DNA of 64,000 nucleotides from Niabella agricola (GCF_021538615.1 NZ_JAJHIZ010000003.1:1860001-1924000), one strand, 5' to 3'. Positions 52,997 to 62,368 are shown, numbered from the stretch's first letter. The notes: generated from the sequence alone by a model not told the origin. Made by a program: numbers and translations.

Positions 52997-53518
52997 TTAG
53001 GCAAATATGCCCTGTTCAATACGCCCCAATTCATCCATAAGCAGCTCAATACCCATTGAGGTGTCGAGAAGCTCAATGGGCTTTTTAGTACCCAGAGCAT
53101 CTACGGGTGTAACCATCCAGGTTTTAAAGGTATCCAGGCCATCAAAAACATCGGCCCCTCTTGCATAGAGCCGCGCCAATTCAATAATGCGTTCGGATTG
53201 CTCTGCATTGAGTTTTTGGGAGGGAGTATAGCGCCGTAAAGTTCTGTCGGAAGTATGGAGCATATTTGCAATCTGTGCATCCGATACCCCCATTATTCCG
53301 GCAAGATGATCCAGGGCTTTTTTGGGGAGGCCGCTGCGGATCCAATCGATAAAATCAGCCGTGTTCCTGACCGCTTTAAAGGACCGATCATCTTTAAGGC
53401 CCATCAGGTGAATAGAATTACCTACAATACTGGAGCTGGTGTAATAGGCAGCAGCTGGTTCTTCCAGAAGATTCGCCGGCGGAGCCTCCTTACCATATCG
53501 TTTTTTTGAAGATTTCAT
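52997..53518 (-). CDS. Xre/MbcA/ParS-type antitoxin
   Basis: 173 residues from ATG 53518 (MKSSKKRYGKEAPP), the start that best fits a transcript beginning after the -7 box. GTG 53536 and ATG 53527 are also in frame. A helical N-terminal HTH part (PKKALDHLAGIMGVSDAQIA, MLHTSDRTLRRYTPSQKL) precedes the toxin-binding DUF2384 domain (SERIIELARLYARGADVFDG, FKTWMVTPVDALGTKKPIEL, LDTSMGIELLMDELGRIEQG). It should bind the RES toxin and repress its own promoter. Confidence 0.88.
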   Translation of the reverse strand: MKSSKKRYGKEAPPANLLEEPAAAYYTSSSIVGNSIHLMGLKDDRSFKAVRNTADFIDWIRSGLPKKALDHLAGIMGVSDAQIANMLHTSDRTLRRYTPSQKLNAEQSERIIELARLYARGADVFDGLDTFKTWMVTPVDALGTKKPIELLDTSMGIELLMDELGRIEQGIFA

Positions 53519-53535
53519 CTTCTGCATATTTGACA

Positions 53536-53543
53536 CAAAATTA
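53536..53543 (-). promoter_or_regulatory. Candidate -7 box of the toxin-antitoxin operon (TAATTTTG)
   Basis: Exact TAnnTTTG match on the minus strand. The operator at 53545-53556 lies just upstream of it, where a bound repressor would block RNA polymerase. Confidence 0.5.
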
Positions 53544-53544
53544 C

Positions 53545-53556
53545 GGACATTTGTCC
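53545..53556. promoter_or_regulatory. Operator-like inverted repeat GGACA-TT-TGTCC
   Basis: A perfect 5-2-5 inverted repeat in the antitoxin promoter, between the likely -33 and -7 positions. Suits autoregulation by the Xre-type antitoxin. Confidence 0.6.
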
Positions 53557-53677
53557 TGTTTTTGAATTTTCCTTAATTTTTTTGTTCGAAATAAATGAAT
53601 TCGGGTGCTTATAGGCCGCATTAACAAAATTGGAGTAATTTGGAAGCTACAAAACCTGTTTATCTGAAAATAAAACA

Positions 53678-54574
53678 ATGAGCCACCTGTTTAAAATCAC
53701 CGCACTATTCTATGGTTTGTTGGTCCCCTGCCTACCAGCGTCAGGCCAGGCAGTTACGCAAAAAAAACACTTTCATATATCATTTGCGCCCCTATTTTCG
53801 GTAGAAAATTTCCATTGGTCCATTGCAGGGAATGCAAAAGGCACTAACCCGAATATCCTGTCCGAGCTGAATTTTATCCGGCTGAGACGCACCGGTTTCT
53901 GCTTGGAAGGACAGTATCAGTTCAGCCGCCGATTTACGCTGAAAGCTGCAGCAGCCCGGCAATACGGGTATTCCGGCAGGGTTACCGATATCGACTATGC
54001 AGGGAATAACAGAAGTCTTCCGGTTACCTTTCTTAAATTCCGGAGCAGGAACAACACTCATGATTATAGGGTGCGATGCAACTACCTGTTATTCAGGAGC
54101 GGAATCTTTTCGCTGGCCGCACAAGCCGGCTATTTTATTTCAAAGGCCGGTTACCGGATCCAGGGCCCCGCTGCCACACATGCAAAAAGCAGTTACAATG
54201 CCCAATGGCGGGGGCCGTTTCTTGGTATTGAAGGACAGATCAGGTTGCCCCAAAACTGGGAAATCAGGGCCAACATCAACAGTCAATACCATACCTATCA
54301 TGCGGAAGCCGACTGGCGGCTCCGTTCTGTTTTCAGTCACCCGCTCAGTTTTGTACACCATGCTACCGGCTGGGGCGCAGGCGGATCGCTGGGCCTCCAC
54401 TATCAACTTGGGCTGCGGGTTGGATTGCAACTCAACAGCTCCTTGCAGCACTGGCGTACGGGTGCCGGAAGCGACCATTTGTATATGGCGGACGGCCGCC
54501 GGATATGCACCCGCATGAACGAATCTGTAAAAACGCAGTTGGGGGTCGGGTTGGCGGGCATATTTGGCTTTTGA
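53678..54574 (+). CDS. Outer-membrane beta-barrel protein (Pom/porin-like)
   Basis: 298 residues with a signal peptide ending near ASGQ. The mature chain alternates strands with charged loops (FHISFAPLFSVENFHWSIAG, FRSRNNTHDYRVRCNYLLFR, GPFLGIEGQIRLPQNWEIRA, GLHYQLGLRVGLQLNSSL) and ends in Phe. The segment GTNPNILSELNF occurs in a family sometimes named Protochlamydia-type outer membrane protein. An 8-12 strand barrel is plausible. Function unknown; proximity to the toxin-antitoxin pair looks accidental. Confidence 0.65.
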   Translation: MSHLFKITALFYGLLVPCLPASGQAVTQKKHFHISFAPLFSVENFHWSIAGNAKGTNPNILSELNFIRLRRTGFCLEGQYQFSRRFTLKAAAARQYGYSGRVTDIDYAGNNRSLPVTFLKFRSRNNTHDYRVRCNYLLFRSGIFSLAAQAGYFISKAGYRIQGPAATHAKSSYNAQWRGPFLGIEGQIRLPQNWEIRANINSQYHTYHAEADWRLRSVFSHPLSFVHHATGWGAGGSLGLHYQLGLRVGLQLNSSLQHWRTGAGSDHLYMADGRRICTRMNESVKTQLGVGLAGIFGF

Positions 54575-54705
54575 GAGAAGCAGGGCTCCCTGTATCCTCT
54601 GTTGAAACATTTCTGTAGGGCTGGTGCGCTGCTGCATTCGGAGGAGCGGAGATTTGTTTATCACAAAGGATGCCTGTCGCCTCAACCGCTACCCTTATTT
54701 CGCAA

Positions 54706-54727
54706 AAAACCGCCCGAAGGCGGTTTT
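54706..54727. terminator. Bidirectional terminator between convergent genes
   Basis: Stem AAAACCGCC (54706-54714), loop CGAA, GGCGGTTTT (54719-54727). A and T tracts on both sides serve the barrel gene and the receptor gene. Confidence 0.85.
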
Positions 54728-54754
54728 AAGTTCTGTAGGAGTTTAAACTGTTCC

Positions 54755-57700
54755 TTAAAAAATATAACGGATACCTAATTGCATACCCCAGGTGCTGGCA
54801 AAAGCAACATTCTTCTTATAAATTTTTGCTTCGCCTGTAGGATCAAAAGTGAACTTTCCACTTGAAACGCCTAAAATACTTTGTTCAGCAAATGACCCAT
54901 AGTTCAAAGCATAAACATTACCCCATGAGTTGTTTAACAGATTCAGGAAATTTTCCATATCCACACTCGCCTGTAATGTATGTTTGTGACCACCTGCCCT
55001 GATAGAAAAATCCTGCAATATCCTCAGGTTTAACTGATTGGTCCAAGGCAGTAAATTACTATACCGGTCAACAAATTTTCCCTTGTGATCATTTAAAAAC
55101 TTATCATTTTCTACAAATTTCCAGAAGGCATCTGCTTGCTGTACAGGCGTATAGGTTCCCTTTACACTACCATCAGGGTTCTTTGTTGTCAACGTGGTAA
55201 ATTGCTGCTCTAATCCATCTCTTGTTGTTGGAACATATAAGAGATCATTACCAGTACCATCCCCATTTACATCCCCTGAATATTTATAATGGAATCTTCC
55301 CTGAGAAGAGCCTGCGTAGAACAATCCAAATGTTGTTGCCATTGCTTTATTTGCATATTCCAATCGATAGGAGAAATAAGCGGTAACTCTGTGTGGAACT
55401 GAATAAGCTGAATAGGACAATTCCGGATCATTGGGATTAAGAATAATATTATTTTGAGTCCATGAACTTTGAGAACGGTCGCCGTTATTGGGAGATACAT
55501 CTTTTGCGATATTATAGGTATAGGCAACAGAACCTTGCCAGTTGTGCGAAAACCTTTTCTGAACCTGGGCAGTAAGCGCAAGAGAGTACCCCTTTGAGCT
55601 ATTGTCCATTACCAACACATCTGTAAGACCTTTAACCGTTGTCAGATAACGCTTATAGTATTTCCAGGGCTGATCGCCTCTTGAGGAATCCCTCGCCGGA
55701 CCTAAATTGGCATTCCAATGGTATACGCCATTTATTGTTTTAGAATAGATCGCCTCCAGAGTTGCTACAAAGTCATGCGCAAAGGACTTGTCAATTGCCA
55801 GGTTATTCCTCCACGTTTGAGGCATTTTAAAATCAGGAGCTGTCACACTATAGTAGGCTCCCGAAACAATATCCCTTTTTGTAGGCAGGGGATCGGGTAC
55901 ATATTTTGTACGGTCCGGATCAAATTTACGGTCCTTTGCATCTACACCGCTTTTGGTGATCATGGTATTCAGCACGTTGTTATCGGAAGACTGGTTAACC
56001 AACCAGATAAAAGGAATTCTTCCTGTAAAAATACCAGAACCTCCTCTAAGCACCCAACTGTTATCTTCAGACAGATTGTAGGTAAAGCCCACCCTGGGAG
56101 ATACCAGTATGCGCTGTTTCGGCCAGGTACTTACATCGGCTCTGAAATCATTTCCATTTGGATCTTTCAACAATACGGCATAAAGCGAATCATTCTTTAT
56201 GCGCTCACCCGGGTAGAAGGGCAGATCAAACCGCAAACCATAAGTAAGCCGGAAGCGGGGATTTACGGTAAAAATATCCTGAAGATAGAACCCCAGCTGG
56301 CCAAACTTAGCCGCCGCCGGCGTAATACCGTTCCGGTCAGTATTGCTGTAAGTAAGGGCGAAAACGGTGGGAGAAGAATCCTTTAAAAAGTCGTTTAATG
56401 AATTGAACCGGTAATAGCTCTGACCTCCAAAATTTGAGAACGAGTTTTCAAATGTTAAGTAATCAAAGCTGGCACCAGCCAATAAATTATGCCGGCCAAC
56501 AGTATAGCTGAAATTATCCGCAACATTCCACGTTGTATTTTTGAGATCGTTTTTATAAGAATATATTTCTGAACCAAAACTCATCAATACATTGTTTGCA
56601 TCACGCATGATGTCCACAAACGGGAACTGCTTTCCCGGAGTGGATCTGAAGTCATGTATTTTAGTATAGGAAACCAATAACTGGTTTGTGCTGGAAGTTG
56701 ATAATTTGCTGTTTAACTCTCCAACTACTGAATATACATTGTTGTTTTGAACGTAATTTGAATTGGCGAAGTTCAAACCATTGATGCTTGCCCCGGAGCC
56801 ATTACTACCAGCACCAATACGTCCGTTATTGATCCTCGGTGAGGGTCCGCTGTTTGTATTGGTAAGCTGATCATCTTTTGTTTGCGATTGGTTATACCGA
56901 ATAGAAAACCGGTTGTTATCGTTTATGTTCCAATCTAAGCGTACCAGGAATTTTGTATTGGTCGTATTAAAATTATATCCCTGGTAAACACCCGGGTCAT
57001 ATTGATATTTGCTGATGAGATAGTTCCGTACACTGTCCATTTGTGCGGCGGAAACACTTTTTACAACATTGGGATTGTCCTTTTCTGCGTCTGTGTAGGC
57101 AACGCCCAGCTGTCCGGGGTTGGTTCTTTTTTCGTATTCAAAGTTTCCGAAGAAGAACAGTTTATTCTTAATGATAGGTCCGCCTACGCTGGCCCCTACT
57201 AGGTTGGATGAAGATTTTTGTATAGAAGGAATAGTTGCACCATCTACCTTCTTACCATTAAAGCTCTGATTTTTATAAAAATCGTATGCAGTTACATAAA
57301 GATTGTTTGTCCCCCTTCTTGTCACCGCATTCAAACCGGCACCGGTAAATCCTGCCTGGCGCACATCATAAGGTGCCACGTTTATTTGCACCTGGTCAAT
57401 CGCATCAATAGAGATTGGCTGCGACGCTCCTCCAGGAAGCGCGTTGGATCCCAAACCAAAGTTATTGTTAAACAAAGAGCCATCAATGGTAATACTGTTC
57501 AGGCGAGGGCTCATACCCATAAAACTCGTTCCGCTTGGGGTATTATTGCTTTGTGGGGTAAGCCGGGATACATTTAATAAACTTCTGCTGATATTGGGAA
57601 AGTTTAATACCTGGGTTCTTGAAACATTGGTGGCTGCCCCGGTCCTTTGATTCCGTGCTGCCGCTGCATTCACCACCACTTCGGTAAGCACCTGGGAGGT

Positions 57701-58030
57701 ATTGGTCATTTCCACGATTGCGTTATAAGTGTCACCAAGAGGTATATTGATCTCAGTTTTTACATATGCTTCGAACCCCACATTGGTCACTTCCAGCTTA
57801 TAGGGCCCACCGGGATTGATATTTTGAATATCAAACACCCCACCTTTTCTGGTAGTTGTAGTATACACGGTATTGGTAGGCTCATATGTCAGCACAACCG
57901 TAGCTCCTACCAGTACTTCATTTTTTGGGTCTTTAACAACACCCGTAATACTACTCGTAGTTACCTGGGCATGCAGAAAAGCCGTGGAGAGAAGCGCCAC
58001 AGCTATGAATAGATAAATCTTCTTTAGCAT
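54755..58030 (-). CDS. TonB-dependent receptor, Oar-like (carboxypeptidase-regulatory-like N-terminal domain)
   Basis: 1091 residues from ATG 58030 (MLKKIYLFIAVALLSTAFLH); the longer frame adds a tail before the signal peptide. After the signal peptide comes a CarboxypepD_reg-like beta domain (TSSITGVVKDPKNEVLVGAT, GGVFDIQNINPGGPYKLEV). A plug follows (SLLNVSRLTPQSNNTPSG, LNSITIDGSLFNNNFGLGSN, QINVAPYDVRQAGFTGAGLN). A long barrel ends with strands closing in a terminal aromatic (MQLGIRYIF). The pattern matches Oar-type outer-membrane proteins rather than SusC, since no partner SusD lies beside it. Substrate unknown. Confidence 0.9.
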   Translation of the reverse strand: MLKKIYLFIAVALLSTAFLHAQVTTSSITGVVKDPKNEVLVGATVVLTYEPTNTVYTTTTRKGGVFDIQNINPGGPYKLEVTNVGFEAYVKTEINIPLGDTYNAIVEMTNTSQVLTEVVVNAAAARNQRTGAATNVSRTQVLNFPNISRSLLNVSRLTPQSNNTPSGTSFMGMSPRLNSITIDGSLFNNNFGLGSNALPGGASQPISIDAIDQVQINVAPYDVRQAGFTGAGLNAVTRRGTNNLYVTAYDFYKNQSFNGKKVDGATIPSIQKSSSNLVGASVGGPIIKNKLFFFGNFEYEKRTNPGQLGVAYTDAEKDNPNVVKSVSAAQMDSVRNYLISKYQYDPGVYQGYNFNTTNTKFLVRLDWNINDNNRFSIRYNQSQTKDDQLTNTNSGPSPRINNGRIGAGSNGSGASINGLNFANSNYVQNNNVYSVVGELNSKLSTSSTNQLLVSYTKIHDFRSTPGKQFPFVDIMRDANNVLMSFGSEIYSYKNDLKNTTWNVADNFSYTVGRHNLLAGASFDYLTFENSFSNFGGQSYYRFNSLNDFLKDSSPTVFALTYSNTDRNGITPAAAKFGQLGFYLQDIFTVNPRFRLTYGLRFDLPFYPGERIKNDSLYAVLLKDPNGNDFRADVSTWPKQRILVSPRVGFTYNLSEDNSWVLRGGSGIFTGRIPFIWLVNQSSDNNVLNTMITKSGVDAKDRKFDPDRTKYVPDPLPTKRDIVSGAYYSVTAPDFKMPQTWRNNLAIDKSFAHDFVATLEAIYSKTINGVYHWNANLGPARDSSRGDQPWKYYKRYLTTVKGLTDVLVMDNSSKGYSLALTAQVQKRFSHNWQGSVAYTYNIAKDVSPNNGDRSQSSWTQNNIILNPNDPELSYSAYSVPHRVTAYFSYRLEYANKAMATTFGLFYAGSSQGRFHYKYSGDVNGDGTGNDLLYVPTTRDGLEQQFTTLTTKNPDGSVKGTYTPVQQADAFWKFVENDKFLNDHKGKFVDRYSNLLPWTNQLNLRILQDFSIRAGGHKHTLQASVDMENFLNLLNNSWGNVYALNYGSFAEQSILGVSSGKFTFDPTGEAKIYKKNVAFASTWGMQLGIRYIF

Positions 58031-58325
58031 AAATTTGGGATTAAGTGATTTCTGGGGGCAAAGAAACAGAATAAATTTTAACATTTCCGGCTCAAATATT
58101 AACAAATTGTAACCAGAGCCCTAACAGCCGTTAATTTTTGACCGGGATCAATTTTATTATCCAAACAAATATTTCTGGATAAACCAGCCTTATTTATTGA
58201 AAATCAATAAACAACCCCTTTCTTTAAAAATCATTCCGGTGCCTGCTTTGAGTTGCTTTAATGTTACAGGCACTTACATGCCCCTTTCAAAACTTCCGGC
58301 CAGCTAAAACTGCCGGCTAACCCGT
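58031..58325. other. Upstream spacer of the Oar-like gene
   Basis: A/T-rich spacer without a supported ORF. Its right edge meets the array of half-sites at 58326. Confidence 0.4.
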
Positions 58326-58375
58326 TGTAATAAGAAATTTGTGATATTTATAAATATTACAAATTTCTTATTACA
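58326..58375. promoter_or_regulatory. 50-bp palindromic module 1 (four TGTRAT/ATYACA half-sites)
   Basis: Half-sites at 58326 (TGTAAT), 58340 (TGTGAT), 58356 (ATTACA) and 58370 (ATTACA), spaced 14, 16 and 14 bp start to start. The whole module is an almost perfect palindrome whose arms are mismatched at only one position (G43/T58 in the last two digits). Confidence 0.85.
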
Positions 58376-58379
58376 GTTT

Positions 58380-58429
58380 TGTGATACGATTTTTGTGATT
58401 AAAAATTTTATCACAGTTTTTTTATTACA
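58380..58429. promoter_or_regulatory. 50-bp module 2, same half-site spacing
   Basis: Half-sites at 58380 (TGTGAT), 58394 (TGTGAT), 58410 (ATCACA) and 58424 (ATTACA), again 14, 16 and 14 bp apart. The spacer sequence differs from module 1, so the spacing and half-sites, not the rest, are what is conserved. The modules lie 54 bp apart start to start, 140 bp upstream of ribBA and about 300 bp upstream of the Oar-like gene. Confidence 0.8.
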
Positions 58430-58540
58430 AAACAGGATATGACCGGTGAAACCTGCAAAACGCCCGGCTCGCCTTATCACCTGGCCCTGAATCCAAACCG
58501 CGAATCAGGAAAGCATAAACCAAACCCCGCTTACAATCGT

Positions 58541-58548
58541 TATCTTTG
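58541..58548 (+). promoter_or_regulatory. Candidate -7 box of ribBA (TATCTTTG)
   Basis: Exact TAnnTTTG match 20 bp before the ATG at 58569. No FMN riboswitch fold was recognised in this short leader. Confidence 0.5.
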
Positions 58549-58568
58549 TATAAATTTCAGTAATACAT

Positions 58569-59768
58569 ATGTTTGATACAATAGAAACAGCCATTGAAGC
58601 GATAAAAAATGGCAAACTTGTAATCGTTGTAGATGACGAAGACCGTGAGAATGAAGGCGATTTTATTACCGCTGCTGCTACCATTACTCCCGAAATTGTA
58701 AACTTTATGGCCAAAAACGGCCGCGGACTGATTTGTGCTCCCCTTCCCGAGGAACGGTGCGACGAGCTGAACCTTCCCCCCATGGTTACCAACAACACGG
58801 CCCTGCATGAAACGGCCTTTACCATTTCTGTAGACCTGCTGGGCAATGGTTGTGGTACGGGTATTTCCGCATCAGACCGGGCTAAAACCATTGAAGCATT
58901 AAACAATCCTTTTACCAATCCGTCAGACCTGGGCCGCCCGGGGCATATCTTTCCCCTGCGCTCCAAAAAAGGCGGAGTGCTGCGCCGCGTAGGTCATACC
59001 GAAGCAGCAACGGATCTGGCAAGACTGGCAGGGTTTCCCTACCCGCATGGCGCCGTGTTGGTAGAGATCATGAATGACGATGGTTCAATGGCCCGGCTCC
59101 TGGATCTTATTGAAGTGGCTAAAAAATTTGACCTGAAACTGATTTGTATTAAAGACTTGATTGAATATCGCCTGAAACGCGATTCGCTCATTGAAGAGAT
59201 CGTCCGGGTGAATATGCCCACCCAATATGGTAATTTTACCCTTGTGGCGTTCAGGGATAAGAACAGTAACAATGAGCACCTGGCCTTGATAAAAGGGGAA
59301 TGGGAAAAGGGCGAACCGGTATTGACACGGGTACACTCCTCTTGTTTTACCGGTGATATCCTGGGCTCCCTGCGCTGCGATTGCGGCGATCAGCTGCACA
59401 AAGCCATGCAAATGGTAGAGCAGGAAGGTAAGGGCATTATCTTATATATGAATCAGGAAGGACGCGGTATTGGCCTGATGAACAAATTAAAAGCCTATAA
59501 ATTACAGGAAAACGGGATGGATACCGTTGAGGCCAACCTACACCTGGGTTTTAAAATGGACGAGCGGGATTATGGAGTGGGCGCGCAGATCCTGCGTCAC
59601 CTCAATGTGACTAAACTCCGCCTGATGAGTAACAATCCGCGGAAACGCGTAGGGCTTATCGGCTATGGGCTGGAGATCGTGGAAAGTGTTCCGATCGTGA
59701 TCACGCCCAATGAGCACAATGAAAAATACCTGCGCACCAAAAAAGAAAAACTGGGACACGAATTTTAA
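58569..59768 (+). CDS. ribBA: Bifunctional 3,4-dihydroxy-2-butanone-4-phosphate synthase / GTP cyclohydrolase II
   Basis: 399 residues covering both entry reactions of riboflavin synthesis. The RibB part (1-~205) has [15 protein letters not shown] and [20 protein letters not shown]. The RibA part (~206-399) has [24 protein letters not shown], with the zinc Cys ligands, followed by [16 protein letters not shown]. The terminator at 59796-59828 follows. The half-site array lies upstream, but whether it controls this gene is open. Confidence 0.96.
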   Translation: MFDTIETAIEAIKNGKLVIVVDDEDRENEGDFITAAATITPEIVNFMAKNGRGLICAPLPEERCDELNLPPMVTNNTALHETAFTISVDLLGNGCGTGISASDRAKTIEALNNPFTNPSDLGRPGHIFPLRSKKGGVLRRVGHTEAATDLARLAGFPYPHGAVLVEIMNDDGSMARLLDLIEVAKKFDLKLICIKDLIEYRLKRDSLIEEIVRVNMPTQYGNFTLVAFRDKNSNNEHLALIKGEWEKGEPVLTRVHSSCFTGDILGSLRCDCGDQLHKAMQMVEQEGKGIILYMNQEGRGIGLMNKLKAYKLQENGMDTVEANLHLGFKMDERDYGVGAQILRHLNVTKLRLMSNNPRKRVGLIGYGLEIVESVPIVITPNEHNEKYLRTKKEKLGHEF

Positions 59769-59795
59769 ATCTGCCCTTAGCATAAATGTTTACTT

Positions 59796-59828
59796 AAAAT
59801 ATCCCGGTACCCGTCGGGATATTTTTTT
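59796..59828 (+). terminator. Intrinsic terminator after ribBA
   Basis: Stem AAAATATCCCG (59796-59806) with CGGGATATTTT (59815-59825) and a T run. Confidence 0.9.
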
Positions 59829-59910
59829 GAGATCGCTTTTAAAAACCGACCGACACCCGTTAATTCTTATGGAAATGCCTTGCTGCCGCATCTCCTTGCA
59901 AAGGCCATTT

Positions 59911-60546
59911 ATGAGAAAGCTGTTTATACTCGTGAGCCTGCTCCTGCTTGCCGGTGGTTTTATTTACTATCATCGGGATGAGGCCGGCCGTAATGTTCCA
60001 GTCGCTGCTGCTGCCCGGCCGGCACCCTGGGCGCCCGCTGCATCACAATTGACCGTGATCAAAACCGTTATCCGGAACCGGCATTTTAATCCGAACCGGG
60101 CATTGCTGATCAACATGCAGCAGCCTTCTTCCCAGAAACGCTTTTATGTGTACGACTTGAACGAGGATACGGTTATAGCCTCCGGACTGGTAACGCATGG
60201 GCGGTGCAATGAACGATGGCTGGAGGGAAGAAGGTACAGCAATAAAGTGGGAAGTCACTGCACTGCTCTGGGCAACTACCGCATAGGAAGCCCTTACCAG
60301 GGAAAATTCGGACTGGCCTATAAGCTATACGGGCTTGACAGCAGCAACAATAACGCCTTTGAACGGTTTGTGGTGCTGCATTCCCATGCCTGTGTACCCG
60401 AAACAGCAGTACATTACGAGATTTGTCAAAGCGACGGCTGTCCTACCGTAAGCCCCGGTTTTTTAAAAACCCTGCAACCGGTCATTGACGCCTCACCTCA
60501 ACCCCTGCTGCTTTCCATATTTGACGGATCCGTTTCCGATGATTAG
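59911..60546 (+). CDS. Murein L,D-transpeptidase catalytic-domain protein (YkuD_2-like)
   Basis: 211 residues from ATG 59911 (MRKLFILVSLLLLAGGFIYY), which gives a clear membrane anchor or signal peptide. Earlier in-frame starts run back into ribBA and its terminator. The domain reads RALLINMQQPSSQKRFYVYD, GSHCTALGNYRIGSPYQGKF and FVVLHSHACVPETAVHYEIC. The catalytic Cys lies in SDGCPTVSP, the form typical of the YkuD_2 family. Probably remodels peptidoglycan or lipoprotein cross-links in the periplasm. Confidence 0.85.
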   Translation: MRKLFILVSLLLLAGGFIYYHRDEAGRNVPVAAAARPAPWAPAASQLTVIKTVIRNRHFNPNRALLINMQQPSSQKRFYVYDLNEDTVIASGLVTHGRCNERWLEGRRYSNKVGSHCTALGNYRIGSPYQGKFGLAYKLYGLDSSNNNAFERFVVLHSHACVPETAVHYEICQSDGCPTVSPGFLKTLQPVIDASPQPLLLSIFDGSVSDD

Positions 60547-60638
60547 CCGGGCATACGATAATAATGCAATCCTGAATGCAGATTCCCTGGAGTAGAAAAC
60601 CATCGAAGGACTCCTTCTGACAAACATCAAACTTTATC

Positions 60639-60646
60639 TATCTTTG
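60639..60646 (+). promoter_or_regulatory. Candidate -7 box of trpS (TATCTTTG)
   Basis: Exact TAnnTTTG match ending 6 bp before the ATG at 60653; predicts a leaderless or very short leader message. Confidence 0.5.
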
Positions 60647-60652
60647 CGGCCT

Positions 60653-61657
60653 ATGAGTAAAAAAGGAGCAATCGTTTTAAGTGGGGTACGGCCAACCGGA
60701 CACCTCCATTTGGGGAATTATTTTGGCGCATTACGGAATTATGTAAAAATGCAGGATGAATACAATTGTTATTTTTTTATAGCCGACCTGCATTCACTAA
60801 CCACTCATCCGGATACAAAGGAATTAAGAGAACATGTACTTTCTGTAACTTCTTATTACCTGGCCAGCGGACTGGACCCGGATAAATGTGTACTCTATTG
60901 CCAAAGCGACCTGCCGCAAACAACGGAGCTGTATCTTTATCTAAATATGCTGGCCTATAAGGGAGAACTGGAAAAAACCACCACGTTTAAGGACAAGGTA
61001 AAACTGCAGCCGGAAAACGTAAACGCCGGGCTGCTCACCTATCCCGTACTGATGGCTTCCGACATCCTCATCCACCGCGCTATGTATGTGCCTGTGGGAA
61101 AGGACCAGGAGCAACACCTGGAAATGACGCGTACCTTCGGCAACCGTTTTAACCACCGTTATGGCGAGGTATTTCCGGAACCCCAGGCATTCAACTTCGG
61201 AGAACAATTGCTGAAAGTACCCAGCCTGGACGGTGCGGGAAAAATGAGCAAGAGCGAGAACCAGTATGCAACCATTTATTTGTCGGACGACGATGATATG
61301 ATCCGGAAAAAAGTAATGAAGGCGAAAACAGATTCCGGGCCCACGGAGCCTAACTCCGAAAAACCGGATTATATCGTAAATATCTTTGATCTGATGAAAC
61401 TGGTAAGCGCTCCGGAGCTTATTGAAAAATATGAAGCCGATTTTAATGCCTGTACCATCCGTTACGGAGATCTGAAAAAACAGTTGGCCGAGGACATGGT
61501 ACGCTTTATCAGTCCAATCCGGGAAAAAGCAAAAGCCATCCGGGAAGATGAACGCGCCTTGAGCATTATTTTAAAAGTGGGTGCGCAGAAAGCAGCGGAA
61601 AATGCTGAAAAAACCATGGACCTGGTGCGCAGGGCGATGGGCTTAAAATACTTCTAA
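60653..61657 (+). CDS. trpS: Tryptophanyl-tRNA synthetase
   Basis: 334-residue class I synthetase that charges tRNA-Trp. The HIGH-type motif is SGVRPTGHLHLGNYFGA and the KMSKS loop is GKMSKSENQYATI. ATG 60653 (MSKKGAIVL) is preferred over the in-frame 60644, which lies inside the -7 box. PVGKDQEQHLEMTRTFGNRF and the C-terminal helical anticodon domain complete the protein. A terminator follows at 61662-61695. Confidence 0.96.
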   Translation: MSKKGAIVLSGVRPTGHLHLGNYFGALRNYVKMQDEYNCYFFIADLHSLTTHPDTKELREHVLSVTSYYLASGLDPDKCVLYCQSDLPQTTELYLYLNMLAYKGELEKTTTFKDKVKLQPENVNAGLLTYPVLMASDILIHRAMYVPVGKDQEQHLEMTRTFGNRFNHRYGEVFPEPQAFNFGEQLLKVPSLDGAGKMSKSENQYATIYLSDDDDMIRKKVMKAKTDSGPTEPNSEKPDYIVNIFDLMKLVSAPELIEKYEADFNACTIRYGDLKKQLAEDMVRFISPIREKAKAIREDERALSIILKVGAQKAAENAEKTMDLVRRAMGLKYF

Positions 61658-61661
61658 GAAA

Positions 61662-61695
61662 AATAAGACCATTTTAAAAAAGAATGGTTATTTTT
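61662..61695 (+). terminator. Intrinsic terminator after trpS
   Basis: Stem AATAAGACCATT with AATGGTTATT (one bulge), loop TTAAAAAAG, and a T5 tract. A/T-rich but well placed. Confidence 0.65.
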
Positions 61696-61729
61696 CACTA
61701 CGAAACCATTCCTGTATCACATCCGTAAT

Positions 61730-62368
61730 ATGGCTAAATCAAAATCCAAACCCAAGCACATTGCCATAGCCGGCAATATTGGCGCCGGTAAAACCACCTT
61801 AACAGAAATGTTGAGCAAACACTATAAGTGGATCCCTAATTTTGAGGATGTGGATCACAATCCCTACCTGATGGATTTCTATGACGATATGCCCCGCTGG
61901 AGCTTTAACCTGCAGATCTACTTCCTGAACAGCCGGTTAAAGCAACTGATCGATATCCAGAACGGCACAGAAACCGTTATACAGGACCGTACCATTTATG
62001 AAGACGCCAATATTTTTGCGCCGAACCTTCATGAAATGGGGCTGATGAGCAAGCGGGACTTTGACAACTACTATCAATTTTTCCAGACCCTGAAATCGAT
62101 GGTGAACCCACCAGACCTGATGATTTACCTGAACGCCTCTGTGCCTACCCTGGTAGGACAAATCCAGAAACGCGGCCGGGAATATGAAGAAAATATCCGG
62201 CTGGATTATTTAAAGCGGCTGAATGAATATTATAATAAATGGATCGGCTCTTACAAGGAAGGTAAATTGCTGATTATTGATGTAGACAAAAACAATTTTG
62301 CCGATAACGTGGAGGATTTTGGAAAGATCATTTCCAAGATCGATTCGCAACTATACGGGTTGTTTTAG
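61730..62368 (+). CDS. Deoxynucleoside kinase
   Basis: 212 residues of the dNK/dGK-dAK family. P-loop GNIGAGKTTL; the substrate-site ERS-type motif is VIQDRTIYEDANIF; the LID-region Arg lies in RGREYEENIRLDYLKRLNEY. Phosphorylates deoxynucleosides to supply dNTP by salvage. Cytoplasmic, single gene. Confidence 0.93.
   Translation: MAKSKSKPKHIAIAGNIGAGKTTLTEMLSKHYKWIPNFEDVDHNPYLMDFYDDMPRWSFNLQIYFLNSRLKQLIDIQNGTETVIQDRTIYEDANIFAPNLHEMGLMSKRDFDNYYQFFQTLKSMVNPPDLMIYLNASVPTLVGQIQKRGREYEENIRLDYLKRLNEYYNKWIGSYKEGKLLIIDVDKNNFADNVEDFGKIISKIDSQLYGLF

Noticed and set aside
58326..58429. CRP-type binding sites (TGTGA-N6-TCACA) or DnaA boxes
   Set aside because: The spacing between half-sites is 10 bp inside and 8 bp outside, not 6, and TTATNCACA boxes are absent.
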